DNA of 41,203 nt from Linderina pennispora (lineage: Eukaryota; Kickxellomycota; Kickxellomycetes; Kickxellales; Kickxellaceae), in contig NW_024468326.1 of assembly GCF_002104995.1 (NCBI RefSeq), positions 1 through 41,203 of the forward strand, given 5' to 3'. Each line of letters begins with the position of its first letter. The stretch's first letter is position 1. Below are positions 9,447-17,751 of the stretch, in pieces. The translations under genes and the position numbers were made by a program. The notes under the pieces are model-generated. The model did not search any database, was not told the DNA's origin, and saw nothing but the letters and a program-made list of their open reading frames with translations.

Positions 9447-10217
9447 TTAGCGGACCTGACTTGCTGCCTCCTCAACACCCAGCTGCACAGACATGGCTAG
9501 GTCCGAATGCTTGAATGCCTGGCGTGTGAACTGAATACCTGAAAATAACCCAAACACAAGCGTGCTAAATGTATACTGCAGCTGTGTGCTCAGTCTCATC
9601 GTGTGCGGCTCGCGGCGCCTGTATCTGCGACAAGCTAGGAACATAACGATGGCCTCGGCGCTGTGCACCAAGATCAGTGACCCGAGCATGAAGCGGAAAA
9701 GCCTTTGTGGCAGCACCCAGTAAACCCACAGAGTGACCAGGTTCTGCTGGTTGGTGTATGCGAAGTACCACAGAGCCAGAAATCCACCGATGGTGGCTAC
9801 AACGATAGGCATGGGTGGTAGCTTGAACACAATTGGTGTACGTTCCTCCTTAGAGCTCAGTTCACGCACACGTCGCATCAGCAGTGCACGGTGTGCATCA
9901 TGTGCCATATCCATGACTCGGCGCATGGTGGTCGCTGGACCCCACTGCTTGTTAATGTCAAACTTGCGCGTTTCCTTGCAAGTCACGTCGCCGTTTTTCC
10001 ACGACCACTCAATAGTTATTGTGTCAATGTCGAGGTCGAGGACACGCGCGCACTGCGCCTCTGGGCAGCTGCCGTAATAGCGGACAAAATCCAGGATGTC
10101 GCGGTCATAGTGGTCATTGAGTCGGTCCAGAACATGGTCCTTCTCGGCGCTCAATGAACCATTGCTCCTGGGGTGCGATTGTTCACTATGAGCCCCGTTT
10201 GTTAGTTCAGGGATCAT
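9447..10217 (-). CDS. DUF2470/DUF4499 integral membrane protein
   Basis: I chose the ATG at 10217 (MIPELTNG); a longer frame reaches 10280, but its extra residues look like leader sequence. The N-terminal half has the DUF2470 pattern (LNDHYDRDILDFVRYYG, then DLDIDTITI), a small domain shared with heme-oxygenase-like and pyridoxamine-oxidase-like proteins. The C-terminal half has three to four hydrophobic segments (IVVATIGGFLALWYFAY, FMLGSLILVHSAEAIVMF, TFSTLVFGLFSGIQF), as in the DUF4499 region of fungal ER proteins. About 256 residues, intact, apparently intron-free. Its role is not known for the family. A membrane location, probably the ER, is inferred from the segments. Its own AATAAA follows the stop. 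Confidence 0.75.
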   Translation of the reverse strand: MIPELTNGAHSEQSHPRSNGSLSAEKDHVLDRLNDHYDRDILDFVRYYGSCPEAQCARVLDLDIDTITIEWSWKNGDVTCKETRKFDINKQWGPATTMRRVMDMAHDAHRALLMRRVRELSSKEERTPIVFKLPPMPIVVATIGGFLALWYFAYTNQQNLVTLWVYWVLPQRLFRFMLGSLILVHSAEAIVMFLACRRYRRREPHTMRLSTQLQYTFSTLVFGLFSGIQFTRQAFKHSDLAMSVQLGVEEAASQVR

Positions 10218-10280
10218 GGAAAAAATGATAGTTTTGTATGTATCTGAAGGAGCTTGCACTGAAGAAAAGTACAGGTGCAA

Positions 10281-11717
10281 ATCGGGATGAAAGATAGAAG
10301 GGAGTCTATGCTAGCAGAGAAAGGGCTGATTTGTAAAATATAGCGTGCTGCAAAAATACATGAAGAGTTTCTAAAAACGAGCATTGAATTCGCAATATTC
10401 TGCTGCCTTCATATTACTACTGCAAACAAATTTACCTTGCTGCTCACCTGTAAATTTAGCTGGGGCATCTTATTCGAGTAGCCTCACTAGTTTACGGCCA
10501 TGACGCCACATCGTCTGCCCTCACCAAAGCAATAAATGAAAAATGCAGTTTCCGCCATGTGTTTTTTGCTATATCGATGTGTTAATCGCTGGTATTACAT
10601 GGCTATGTAGTTGGGAATTAATCGAGGCAAGTTAACATAGGAATATAAATGGTCTACTGACAAGCAAGCACGTGGAATCAAAATCATCTTTGCCAAGCCT
10701 AATCGACTCTGTCAGTGCAGCAGCGCTGACGCACCCGCAAAATAAAGGGTCCTGAAACTTCTTCAACAAAAGTAGTGACCACTTCAGATGGATATGACGA
10801 ATGGCCGATGCCTCTGATCCGACGTATAAGACAAGTCATGGCAGTCCTCCTTCCTGCAGGAGATGAAAATGAGGGTATGGCTAGTGGCAGAGCCGACTCA
10901 AAATCCAAGTGGAAGAACTGCAAGCACAGTGAGTGGTGCTGGCGATGCGAATGCTTCAGGAACTCCACATGTCCTGGTTTGTATTAATGCATTAGGCTAT
11001 TTTAGGGTCTCAGGTGTTGGAAATGCACTAGCCGCATGGAGTGCATCAGCCACGAGTAATACACAGGCCACGGGGAACCCACCAGCTACTGTAATCTGTA
11101 TCCTAAGCACTTGGATATATCGTAGGAGATACTATCTGCAACTAGGAGCTATCAGTCAGGCTCTCATTACCCTTTGTTTCAGGCGGTATACGGGCACCTT
11201 CCATGGTGATCTCTTAGGTGCCGTATTCAAGGGCGCAGCAGATTTCGCAGAAAAGAAAACAGAGCAATAAGGAAGTAAGAGTCAGACCTTACATGTACAC
11301 GTATTTTGCAAACAGAAGCAACCTTAGTGAACAGTGCGGAATGACCGAAGAGTGGGCTTCGTTGCGAGTCCGACAGAGTGAGCCACGCGGCCTTATGTCG
11401 GGGCTTAGTCGTGAAAGTCTACTAAGAAAACCCTTTGGATGTAACACAAAGGCCGTCGGCTGTCCGACAACTTCGACCCCCTACCCTTTCAGGAGAGTGC
11501 TATCGACCCAAAGAAGGCAGGTACTAGCGAGTGCAAAGGTATTGGCGACATTCCTTGGACTTCTGGGAACACTGTGGCTATTGCTGCTTGCTCATCACCG
11601 ATGTTTCCAGTAATTCATTGGCTGGCCCTGTTTCCTACAGGATCCATCAATAATCATGGAATGAAGCAGTGTACATGGCTTTTGAAAGAATCATATACTG
11701 GCACGTCCGGGCACAGG
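10281..11717. other. Gene-poor stretch with weak exon-like pieces
   Basis: The left end is the promoter of the DUF2470 gene. Between 10775 and 11210 plus-strand frames carry Ser/Gly/Ala/Thr-rich pieces (SGRTASTVSGAGDANASG, VSGVGNALAAWSASATSN). They are separated by intron-like tracts ending in TTTTAG and TTTCAG. They could be remnants of a low-complexity secreted or linker protein, but no start, domain or consistent frame is seen, so no gene is called. Confidence 0.3.
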
Positions 11718-11725
11718 TATAAAAG
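11718..11725 (+). promoter_or_regulatory. TATA box of the reductase pseudogene
   Basis: TATAAAAG, 85 bases upstream of the ATG at 11810. A core promoter appears to be retained although the coding region is broken. Confidence 0.5.
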
Positions 11726-11742
11726 AAGCCATGCACAATCGT

Positions 11743-11755
11743 GGGGGGGGGGGGG
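11743..11755 (+). repeat. G13 homopolymer
   Basis: Uninterrupted run of 13 G between the TATA box and the start codon of the reductase pseudogene. Confidence 0.9.
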
Positions 11756-11809
11756 AAGCATGAAACAAAGAGCTATACCAATCTTAGACCAGATCCAGAA
11801 ATATCCAAA

Positions 11810-12292
11810 ATGTCAAACTCACGCATCAATATCCGCATTCTGGCGAACAAGTTCTCGCCCAGTGGCCTTGCAAGCCTCGACAGCTTTAAAATCGCCACAG
11901 AGCCAGCTCCTACCAAGGACTCGCTGAAGGAGAACCAAGTCCTGATTCGCACCCTGTATCTCTCCATTGATCCGTACCAACGTGGCCGTCTGACCGGCGC
12001 AACCGACAGCTACGTCCTTCGCTGCAAGATTAACAAGCCGATCAGCAACTTGGCTCTGCTGCCGTCGAGGCATCAACCAGTGCTGGTTCGGCAGGGGGCG
12101 ATATTGTCAGTACACCAGATGCCAGCTGGGAGAGCTTTTCGGTAGTCGATGCTGCCTTCAACTATAAGACATGCGGAAACTTTATCGAGGCGATCAAGAG
12201 GATAGATCCTGAGGGAGTTGACATCTACTATGACAATGTGGGTGGCGAGTTCCTGGACGCTGCTCTTGCCAACATCAACACTGGTGCGCCCT
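11810..12292 (+). pseudogene. Medium-chain alkenal/prostaglandin reductase, internally deleted
   Basis: From ATG 11810 the frame gives the N-terminus of an NADPH-dependent double-bond reductase of the MDR superfamily (VLIRTLYLSIDPYQRGRL is diagnostic). Near 12050 the frame must change by two bases to continue through GGDIVSTPDASWESFSVVD. It then jumps directly to AFNYKTCGNFIEAIKRIDP and VDIYYDNVGGEFLDAAL, which in intact enzymes lie about 120 residues further on. The missing part holds the glycine-rich cofactor loop of the Rossmann fold. The frame ends after LANINTG, so the C-terminal third is also missing. With no NADPH site it cannot work as a reductase. The two ends of the deletion share GATGCTGCC-like sequence, which suggests recombination at a short repeat. 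Confidence 0.85.
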
Positions 12293-12500
12293 AAAAAACG
12301 TGTAAATGCGCCTTCATTTCCACTAGGGCCTTTTGCAGTCTACTTTACAATTCACGTTCTTCAACCCGCAGCTTTACTTGTTATATTGCCGCATATCCTG
12401 CTGGCAACATCAGAGACCATGTCAATATCGCGTATGACTGAATGCATGCAGTGTACTTGCGTACACATGCAGAAAGCGACAATCTTGTTAGAAAAAAGCG

Positions 12501-13142
12501 TCAACCGAAATACTGCACAATAAAGTAAATGCCCACACACGTAGCCAGCATACCTGCTGCCAGAATAATCTTATCCTGGGTCGTCCGCCGGTTGATATAC
12601 GTGATAACTGACTTTGACAGCCCTAGAGTACTATCGGCGTTCAGGATCCTCTTATGCGCGCCCTGCAGCATCCCGCGCTGCTCGCGCAAATTGCCCAGCG
12701 ACGCCACGCCCTGAGCGATGTAGTTGTCTAGTGCCAGCTCGCTACGCTGATAAAACGCATCCTCGCCTTGCGGGCCATCCATAGTAATCGCCGTATCCAT
12801 GGGCTGCGAGGCGTTTGGTCGCTGGAACAGTTCAGCGCGCTCGTGAGAGTATGTGGTTTGGTTCTGCTTGTGCTGCTTTATCTTCTCAACGCGTCGTTTG
12901 AGGTTCTCGTGGTCGTCGGCCATGGCAGTTGCCCGGTCAATCATCATGCGGCGCTTGCGCTCGTTGGTGTCTTGGCGGGCCAGAATGCGGTATTCGGCGA
13001 TTTTCTTGCCAAGCGTCTGCAGGTCTTGGGCAATGCCAGCCTGGAGGATCTGGGAGTCGGTGCGTGTGTCCAGTTCAAACTCGCTGACATTCTGCTTGAT
13101 CTTGTGCAGAAGCCGCTGGGCGGCGTTGTACTCGCTGGTCAT
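12501..13142 (-). CDS. BOS1: Membrin/Bos1-type Golgi Qb-SNARE
   Basis: I chose the start at 13142 (MTSEYNAAQRLLHKIKQ), giving 213 residues, the size of membrin/GOSR2. An upstream in-frame ATG at 13223 adds 27 residues of non-coding character. An N-terminal helical domain is followed by the SNARE motif (about residues 130-185: IAQGVASLGNLREQRGML...ADSTLGLSKSVITYI). A single C-terminal membrane anchor follows (IILAAGMLATCVGIYFIVQY). The order and the end closely resemble membrin. It works in vesicle fusion between ER and early Golgi as a Qb-SNARE, with Sed5, Bet1 and Sec22/Ykt6 partners (family knowledge). Intact, intron-free, tandem with the ECM31 gene on the same strand. Confidence 0.92.
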   Translation of the reverse strand: MTSEYNAAQRLLHKIKQNVSEFELDTRTDSQILQAGIAQDLQTLGKKIAEYRILARQDTNERKRRMMIDRATAMADDHENLKRRVEKIKQHKQNQTTYSHERAELFQRPNASQPMDTAITMDGPQGEDAFYQRSELALDNYIAQGVASLGNLREQRGMLQGAHKRILNADSTLGLSKSVITYINRRTTQDKIILAAGMLATCVGIYFIVQYFG

Positions 13143-13327
13143 TGCTGTATAAAGAGTGCAAGGGTGCAAGAAATGAGCATGCTTCCTACTGTTTGGCCGT
13201 GTGACTTGCTGGAATATCACCACATGTCTGTACAGCCTCCCGTTGTGGGAAGCGAGGATCTCTGGGAAACATTCGGAGATTTGCCATTTCTGGTATCGAA
13301 TAGGGAGTACAGATTTAAAGAAATGCG

Positions 13328-14498
13328 TTAGATGCCAGTCGTGGTAGCAGCTGCCATGGGCTTGGGCTCTGCCGGCTGATGGCCACTGCTTGTAAGCCCG
13401 CTGAGCTCAAGCCCGAACTGTTTCTGCACGTGCTCCCGCCACCTCTCCTCAGCAACAGGCGGCATTGCGTACGTATGGATGCCCTCGACAGGGAACTGGC
13501 GGCTCTTCACATCTGCATCATACTCCTGGATGGCATCAGCCATGCGCGGACCCAGATCAGCATAGCTCTGGCAGAATTTGGGCGTGAACCGGTCAAAGAA
13601 CCCGACCATGTCTGATAGCACCAAGACCTGGCCGGAGGTGGCTGAGCCAGCGCCAATGCCAATAGTCGGGATTCGCAGCAGCTTGGTGATCGTCTCAGCA
13701 ACCAGCGACGGCATCGCCTCGAGCACCATGGCGAAGCACCCGGCCTGCTGCAGAGCCAACGCATCGTCGACCAGGGCCTGCGCCTTGGCCACCGACTTGC
13801 CTTGCACGCGGAACCCGCCCAGCGCCACGGCAGTCTGCGGCGTCAGTCCTATATGGCCCACGACAGGGATGCCAGCGCCATTGACGATTGCGTCGATTTT
13901 GGGCGCGCCGCGCCGGCCAATCTCCAGCTTGACGGCCTCGGCGCGGCCCTCTTTGACCATGCGGATGGCATTGTTGACGGCAGTCGCCTCGTCGTTCTGG
14001 TAGGAGCCAAAGGGCAGGTCGGCGACCTGGAAGCACGACTGCTGGCCGCGTGCCACGGCCTTGCTGTGGTGCACCATCTCGTCCATGGTGATCTGGGATG
14101 TGTCGGTGTGGCCCAGGGCTACCATAGCCAGGGAGTCGCCGACAAGCGTCATGTCGATCTGCGCACGCTCACATGCCACGGATGTCGGGTAGTCGTAGGC
14201 AGTCATCATGCTGATCGGCTTATTGTCTTTGTACATCTTGCGGATCGTCTGCACGGTGACCTTTGGACGGTCTATCGTGAAGGGGCCTGCATGTTAGTTG
14301 GGATTCGGCGGGGAGATAGGGGTGGGAATATTTTGTTTGGTGAGAAGGGAAATTTCTCTTACCTGCGGTGTCACGGGCGATTGGCCGTGCGCTGTATGCA
14401 CGCATGCCAAGCAGTGCGGGTAGGTTGCGGGTGTACGGCGCCGCGGCCATACCCAGGGCCGATTTTCTGGCAGTAGCTGCGGTAAGCGGGAAAGCCAT
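13328..14498 (-). CDS. ECM31: Ketopantoate hydroxymethyltransferase
   Basis: Two exons, 14498-14363 and 14286-13328, with a 76-base intron (GTAAGA...TGCAG) splitting a Gly codon in phase 1; total 364 residues. The enzyme (EC 2.1.2.11, PanB family) adds a hydroxymethyl group from 5,10-methylene-THF to 2-oxoisovalerate, the first committed step of pantothenate synthesis. Family signatures are clear: MMTAYDYPTS, the metal-binding VGDSLAMV, LPFGSYQ, VKLEIG, GHIGLTPQ and IGIGAG. The first about 45 residues are rich in Ala, Arg and Ser and low in acidic residues, so a mitochondrial targeting sequence is likely. Intact. The C-terminal tail (Pro/Ala/Thr) is a fungal extension. Confidence 0.95.
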
Positions 14499-14989
14499 TC
14501 TGCTTAATTATGTGCGTGTGCGTGACTCTTTCTGGGAAAATCAAGGCTGAACTGCTGGCGGAGGTTGTGCAGGTTCGCGTGAACAAAAAATGGCTGCTTA
14601 TCAATGCGGGCCGAATAGAATGCGCTGGAGATAAGGGAGGAATTCACCGTCGATTCCGTCGGCAGAGATAACGACAAGGGTATGCAGAAAAGAAAAATGT
14701 AGGCTGTAAAGGAGAAAAAGCAAGGAAGGACGGTGCTCTATTTATGCCCAGGAGCTTTTTTCATAGATGCTCGGGCCCAGTAGGACAAAAAACCACCGCC
14801 TGTTTCTTTTTCAGGTGCTGTCTGCCTTGCCCCCAGCTGCCGACTAAAATCGGTCGATCCAGTTGGTTCAAATCCCTCCGGCCACACGCAGGCCGGGTAG
14901 GGCAAAGGTTTCCGTTGTATGAGAAAATTTATTAAATTCCACCGCCACGATAGCCGTCCAACAAAACACGTACATGTCCCTCCAATCGT
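14499..14989. other. Intergenic between ECM31 promoter and XKS1 3' end
   Basis: Contains the ECM31 promoter side and the XKS1 3' region. No gene seen. A tRNA B-box-like string at 14865-14875 was examined and rejected. Confidence 0.5.
14928..14933 (-). terminator. AATAAA polyadenylation signal of XKS1
   Basis: AATAAA on the minus strand about 57 bases past the XKS1 stop. Confidence 0.5.
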
Positions 14990-16639
14990 TTACTTCCAGT
15001 TTGCAGCAACATTGCGAAGGAACTCGAAATCGACCATCGCCTTTTCATACACTTCGCAGCGCTCCTTATCTGGGTGGCACACTGGCATAACCGCGTACTT
15101 GGCATTGTCCGCATGTCTTGGCATGGCGCGGATAGCGCCGCCGTACGCCGGCATTGCAGGGCTCTTTGCAGTAAACGTACCATTGTCGATGATGCCAAGC
15201 GTATATACGGGAGTGCCAAACACGTCAGCGATTACCTGCCGCAGAACCGGGTTCTGTGAAGCGCCACCAGTAACAACGATGGCTGAGGGCAGTTGGCGGG
15301 ATTTGCGCCGAAAGTCGAGACGCATGCTCATTGCCTGCGACTCCAGAATCATGCGTGCATCGGCAGATGTCTCGGCTGTTACAGCGAACCGGTTACTGGA
15401 CTGTGGGCTCACCAGATCACCAGCATCGGAGCGCACGAACCGGTACGTGCCCTTGGTCTTGGGCAGAATCTCTGTGGCTAGGTAAAAGAACCCGAACCTG
15501 TCTGGCATCGCAGGTTCGGCAGCCATATCATTGAACTGCTGCCAGGAGACACCGGCGGAGATGCTATTGCGGATGTGCTCGCGTGCCAGCGACCCGTTCT
15601 TATAGCACAGCATTGCCATATACCGGTCAGGGTCAGTTGGATGTTGTAGCACATGGCCGTCCGTAAACGACGAGCTGGTGGGTTTGCCGGCGCCGTAAGG
15701 GTACGTGTCGAGCGACGACAGCACAGTATCGCTCGTGCCGAGGCTGATCACCATGGCGGAGCTGCGGGCGCCGGAAAGCAGCGACTCGAATCCAGCAAAT
15801 GCCGACGGATTATCGCCTGTAAATGCAACAACGGGACATGGCGGCATCCCGTATTTTGCTCTAAAATACTCAGCAAGCGTGCCAATCTGTGCATCGGCCA
15901 TCACGGGATGCGGCCCAAGCTTGGCACTTAGCCCTTGGTCAACGCTATTGCAGAGGTGTTCAGACCACGTCATCTGGCCAATGTCGTAGAGGTTGGTGCC
16001 CGAGGCATCGCTGGCGTCGATGGGCGCGAGTTTGCCAATTATAAGCGAGGCGGCAAACGACGATACTAGGGAAATATGGGCCACCTGGGACCAGCGGTCC
16101 GGGTCGGTCTGCTTGATTTTCGCAATCTGCGCACCCGTGAACCGCTCGAAGGCAACGGACCCAGAGATCCGGGCCAGATTAGCTGCGCTGCCCGCCGCTT
16201 GCTCCAGGCCCTTGCACTGCACAGCGGTGCTCGAATCCTCCCAGATCGGCGAGTCCATGACAGCAAAGGCATTCTGGAGCTGCTCCTTCAGGGCCGCTTT
16301 CGAATCAAGCCTGGCAAGCGACTCTATGCCCTGCTGGGTCCAGTACACACTGCCGTGCTGCTGAGCGGCACCGCTGATTCCAGCAATCCGGGATGCGTAG
16401 CCTGAGCTGCAGAGCTCGCTGAACAGTCTGTCGATGGCTTCGACCCAGAGGAGCACGGGAGTCGTGGCAGTGTCGTTGCGGATGTGGCGGCCATTGGTGG
16501 TGGCATAGGTGGGGAAGGCAGTGTCGAATGGAATGGTGGCTTCATGGATGATGTCGCCGGCAGAAGTAACGAGGATTCCCTTGAGCTGCTGCGTGCTGAG
16601 ATCCAACCCCAGGAACAGAGGGTCCGGCGATGTCGTCAT
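14990..16639 (-). CDS. XKS1: D-xylulokinase (FGGY kinase)
   Basis: The start at 16639 (MTTSPDPLFLGLDLST) gives 549 residues, normal for fungal xylulokinase. The frame stays open upstream to 16822, but the added residues have no family match. The FGGY N-terminal domain shows FLGLDLSTQQLKGILV (phosphate-binding loop) and GISGAAQQHGSVYW (sugar-binding). The catalytic Asp is in VAFTGDNPSAFAG. The C-terminal domain shows VVTGGASQNPVLRQVIAD, the nucleotide-binding end. It phosphorylates D-xylulose with ATP to xylulose-5-phosphate, feeding the pentose phosphate pathway in the cytosol. Intact and intron-free. It is divergent from CCS1 with 182 bases between the start codons, so the two probably share a bidirectional promoter. 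Confidence 0.94.
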   Translation of the reverse strand: MTTSPDPLFLGLDLSTQQLKGILVTSAGDIIHEATIPFDTAFPTYATTNGRHIRNDTATTPVLLWVEAIDRLFSELCSSGYASRIAGISGAAQQHGSVYWTQQGIESLARLDSKAALKEQLQNAFAVMDSPIWEDSSTAVQCKGLEQAAGSAANLARISGSVAFERFTGAQIAKIKQTDPDRWSQVAHISLVSSFAASLIIGKLAPIDASDASGTNLYDIGQMTWSEHLCNSVDQGLSAKLGPHPVMADAQIGTLAEYFRAKYGMPPCPVVAFTGDNPSAFAGFESLLSGARSSAMVISLGTSDTVLSSLDTYPYGAGKPTSSSFTDGHVLQHPTDPDRYMAMLCYKNGSLAREHIRNSISAGVSWQQFNDMAAEPAMPDRFGFFYLATEILPKTKGTYRFVRSDAGDLVSPQSSNRFAVTAETSADARMILESQAMSMRLDFRRKSRQLPSAIVVTGGASQNPVLRQVIADVFGTPVYTLGIIDNGTFTAKSPAMPAYGGAIRAMPRHADNAKYAVMPVCHPDKERCEVYEKAMVDFEFLRNVAANWK

Positions 16640-16821
16640 TGCAAAGTACGAGTCGGAATAGCGGATTAGTAATCGACCGGGAAATATAGCTCCACCTCGC
16701 GTCGATGGGCATAAAGGCGGCGCCATCGAGCAAGGGCAGTTTATGGACCAAGCACACCTTTTCTTTTTGTTTTCTTCAGCATACACTATTTCTTGAACCC
16801 GGAAATTCAGCAACGTTTGCA

Positions 16822-17565
16822 ATGTCTATCAAGGTCGAATTTGCAGTGGACATGACGTGCCAGAGCTGCGTCGATGACATCGGCCAGATCCTCAGCAGCA
16901 CAGCAGGCGTCACCGCCTACGACATCTCGCTGGCGGACAAAACGGTGCTGGTCTCAGGCACGGCCAGCCCGACACAGCTGCTCAATGCGTTCAAGGACTC
17001 TGGGCGGTCAGCCGTGGTGCGCGGGGCCGGATCAACCAACGGCAATATTGGCGCGGCTGTGTGCATTTTCGAAGAGGGCCGCAGGCTGACCGACCGGACC
17101 AAGGGCCTGGCGCGGTTTGTCCAGGTCAGCGACTCGCTGTGCTTTGTGGATATTACAGTCAGCGGAATCCCCGACGGCGACCACGGCGTGGCGATTCATG
17201 CAGCAGGCGACCTGAGCAGTGTGCCCGAGTCCTGCGGCCCGCATTGGAACCCGGACAATAAAGAGCATGGCGACAGGGATGCGGGCCACCGGGGCGACCT
17301 CGGGAACATCACGGTCAAGGACGGGTGGGGTGATTTGACGTTCGAGACGGATCGGTTCAAGGTCTGGGAGATCATTGGCCGGTCGATGGTCATTGCTGAG
17401 GGCAGAGACGACCTGAAGAGCGAGGGCAGCAGCGGCAGGGGCATTTTGGCCGGCGTGGTGGCCCGCAGTGCTGGGCTGTTTGAGAACGATAAGCAGGTCT
17501 GTGCGTGCTCGGGCAACACGCTGTGGACTGAGCAGCGCCTGGTCGACGAGGGCCGCCGGTTGTAG
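16822..17565 (+). CDS. CCS1: Copper chaperone for Cu/Zn superoxide dismutase
   Basis: 247 residues from the ATG at 16822. Domain 1 is an Atx1-like HMA fold with the copper site MTCQSC (Cys13, Cys16). Domain 2 is SOD-like, with GVAIHAAGDLS, CGPHWNPDNKEHG and HRGDLGNITV, resembling the dimer and metal-binding loops of SOD1. Domain 3 carries the short CAC motif (Cys227, Cys229), which transfers copper and forms the disulfide in SOD1. All three domains known for Ccs1 are present. It loads copper into Sod1 in cytosol and the intermembrane space (family knowledge). Intact, single exon, with AATAAA 21 bases after the stop. Confidence 0.95.
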   Translation: MSIKVEFAVDMTCQSCVDDIGQILSSTAGVTAYDISLADKTVLVSGTASPTQLLNAFKDSGRSAVVRGAGSTNGNIGAAVCIFEEGRRLTDRTKGLARFVQVSDSLCFVDITVSGIPDGDHGVAIHAAGDLSSVPESCGPHWNPDNKEHGDRDAGHRGDLGNITVKDGWGDLTFETDRFKVWEIIGRSMVIAEGRDDLKSEGSSGRGILAGVVARSAGLFENDKQVCACSGNTLWTEQRLVDEGRRL

Positions 17566-17585
17566 ATGCACGTGACTTTGTCTAA

Positions 17586-17591
17586 AATAAA
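17586..17591 (+). terminator. AATAAA polyadenylation signal of CCS1
   Basis: AATAAA 21 bases past the CCS1 stop. Confidence 0.55.
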
Positions 17592-17751
17592 CACCGCTCT
17601 AGGGGCGGAGGCTAACTCGCTCCGCATGACAGTTGCCAAGGCAACAGGGGCCGCGACGGGGTCAGTTCCTTGACAAACTGAGGGTTCTCGCCTTGTCTTT
17701 GCTTCAATTACCCTCTTTATTTGCATTTCACAAACACTGTATTTTCTCGAA

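Noticed and set aside
14865-14875. tRNA B-box-like GGTTCAAATCC
   Set aside because: The T-stem does not pair (GTTGG against CCCTC) and no acceptor half or A box fits upstream.
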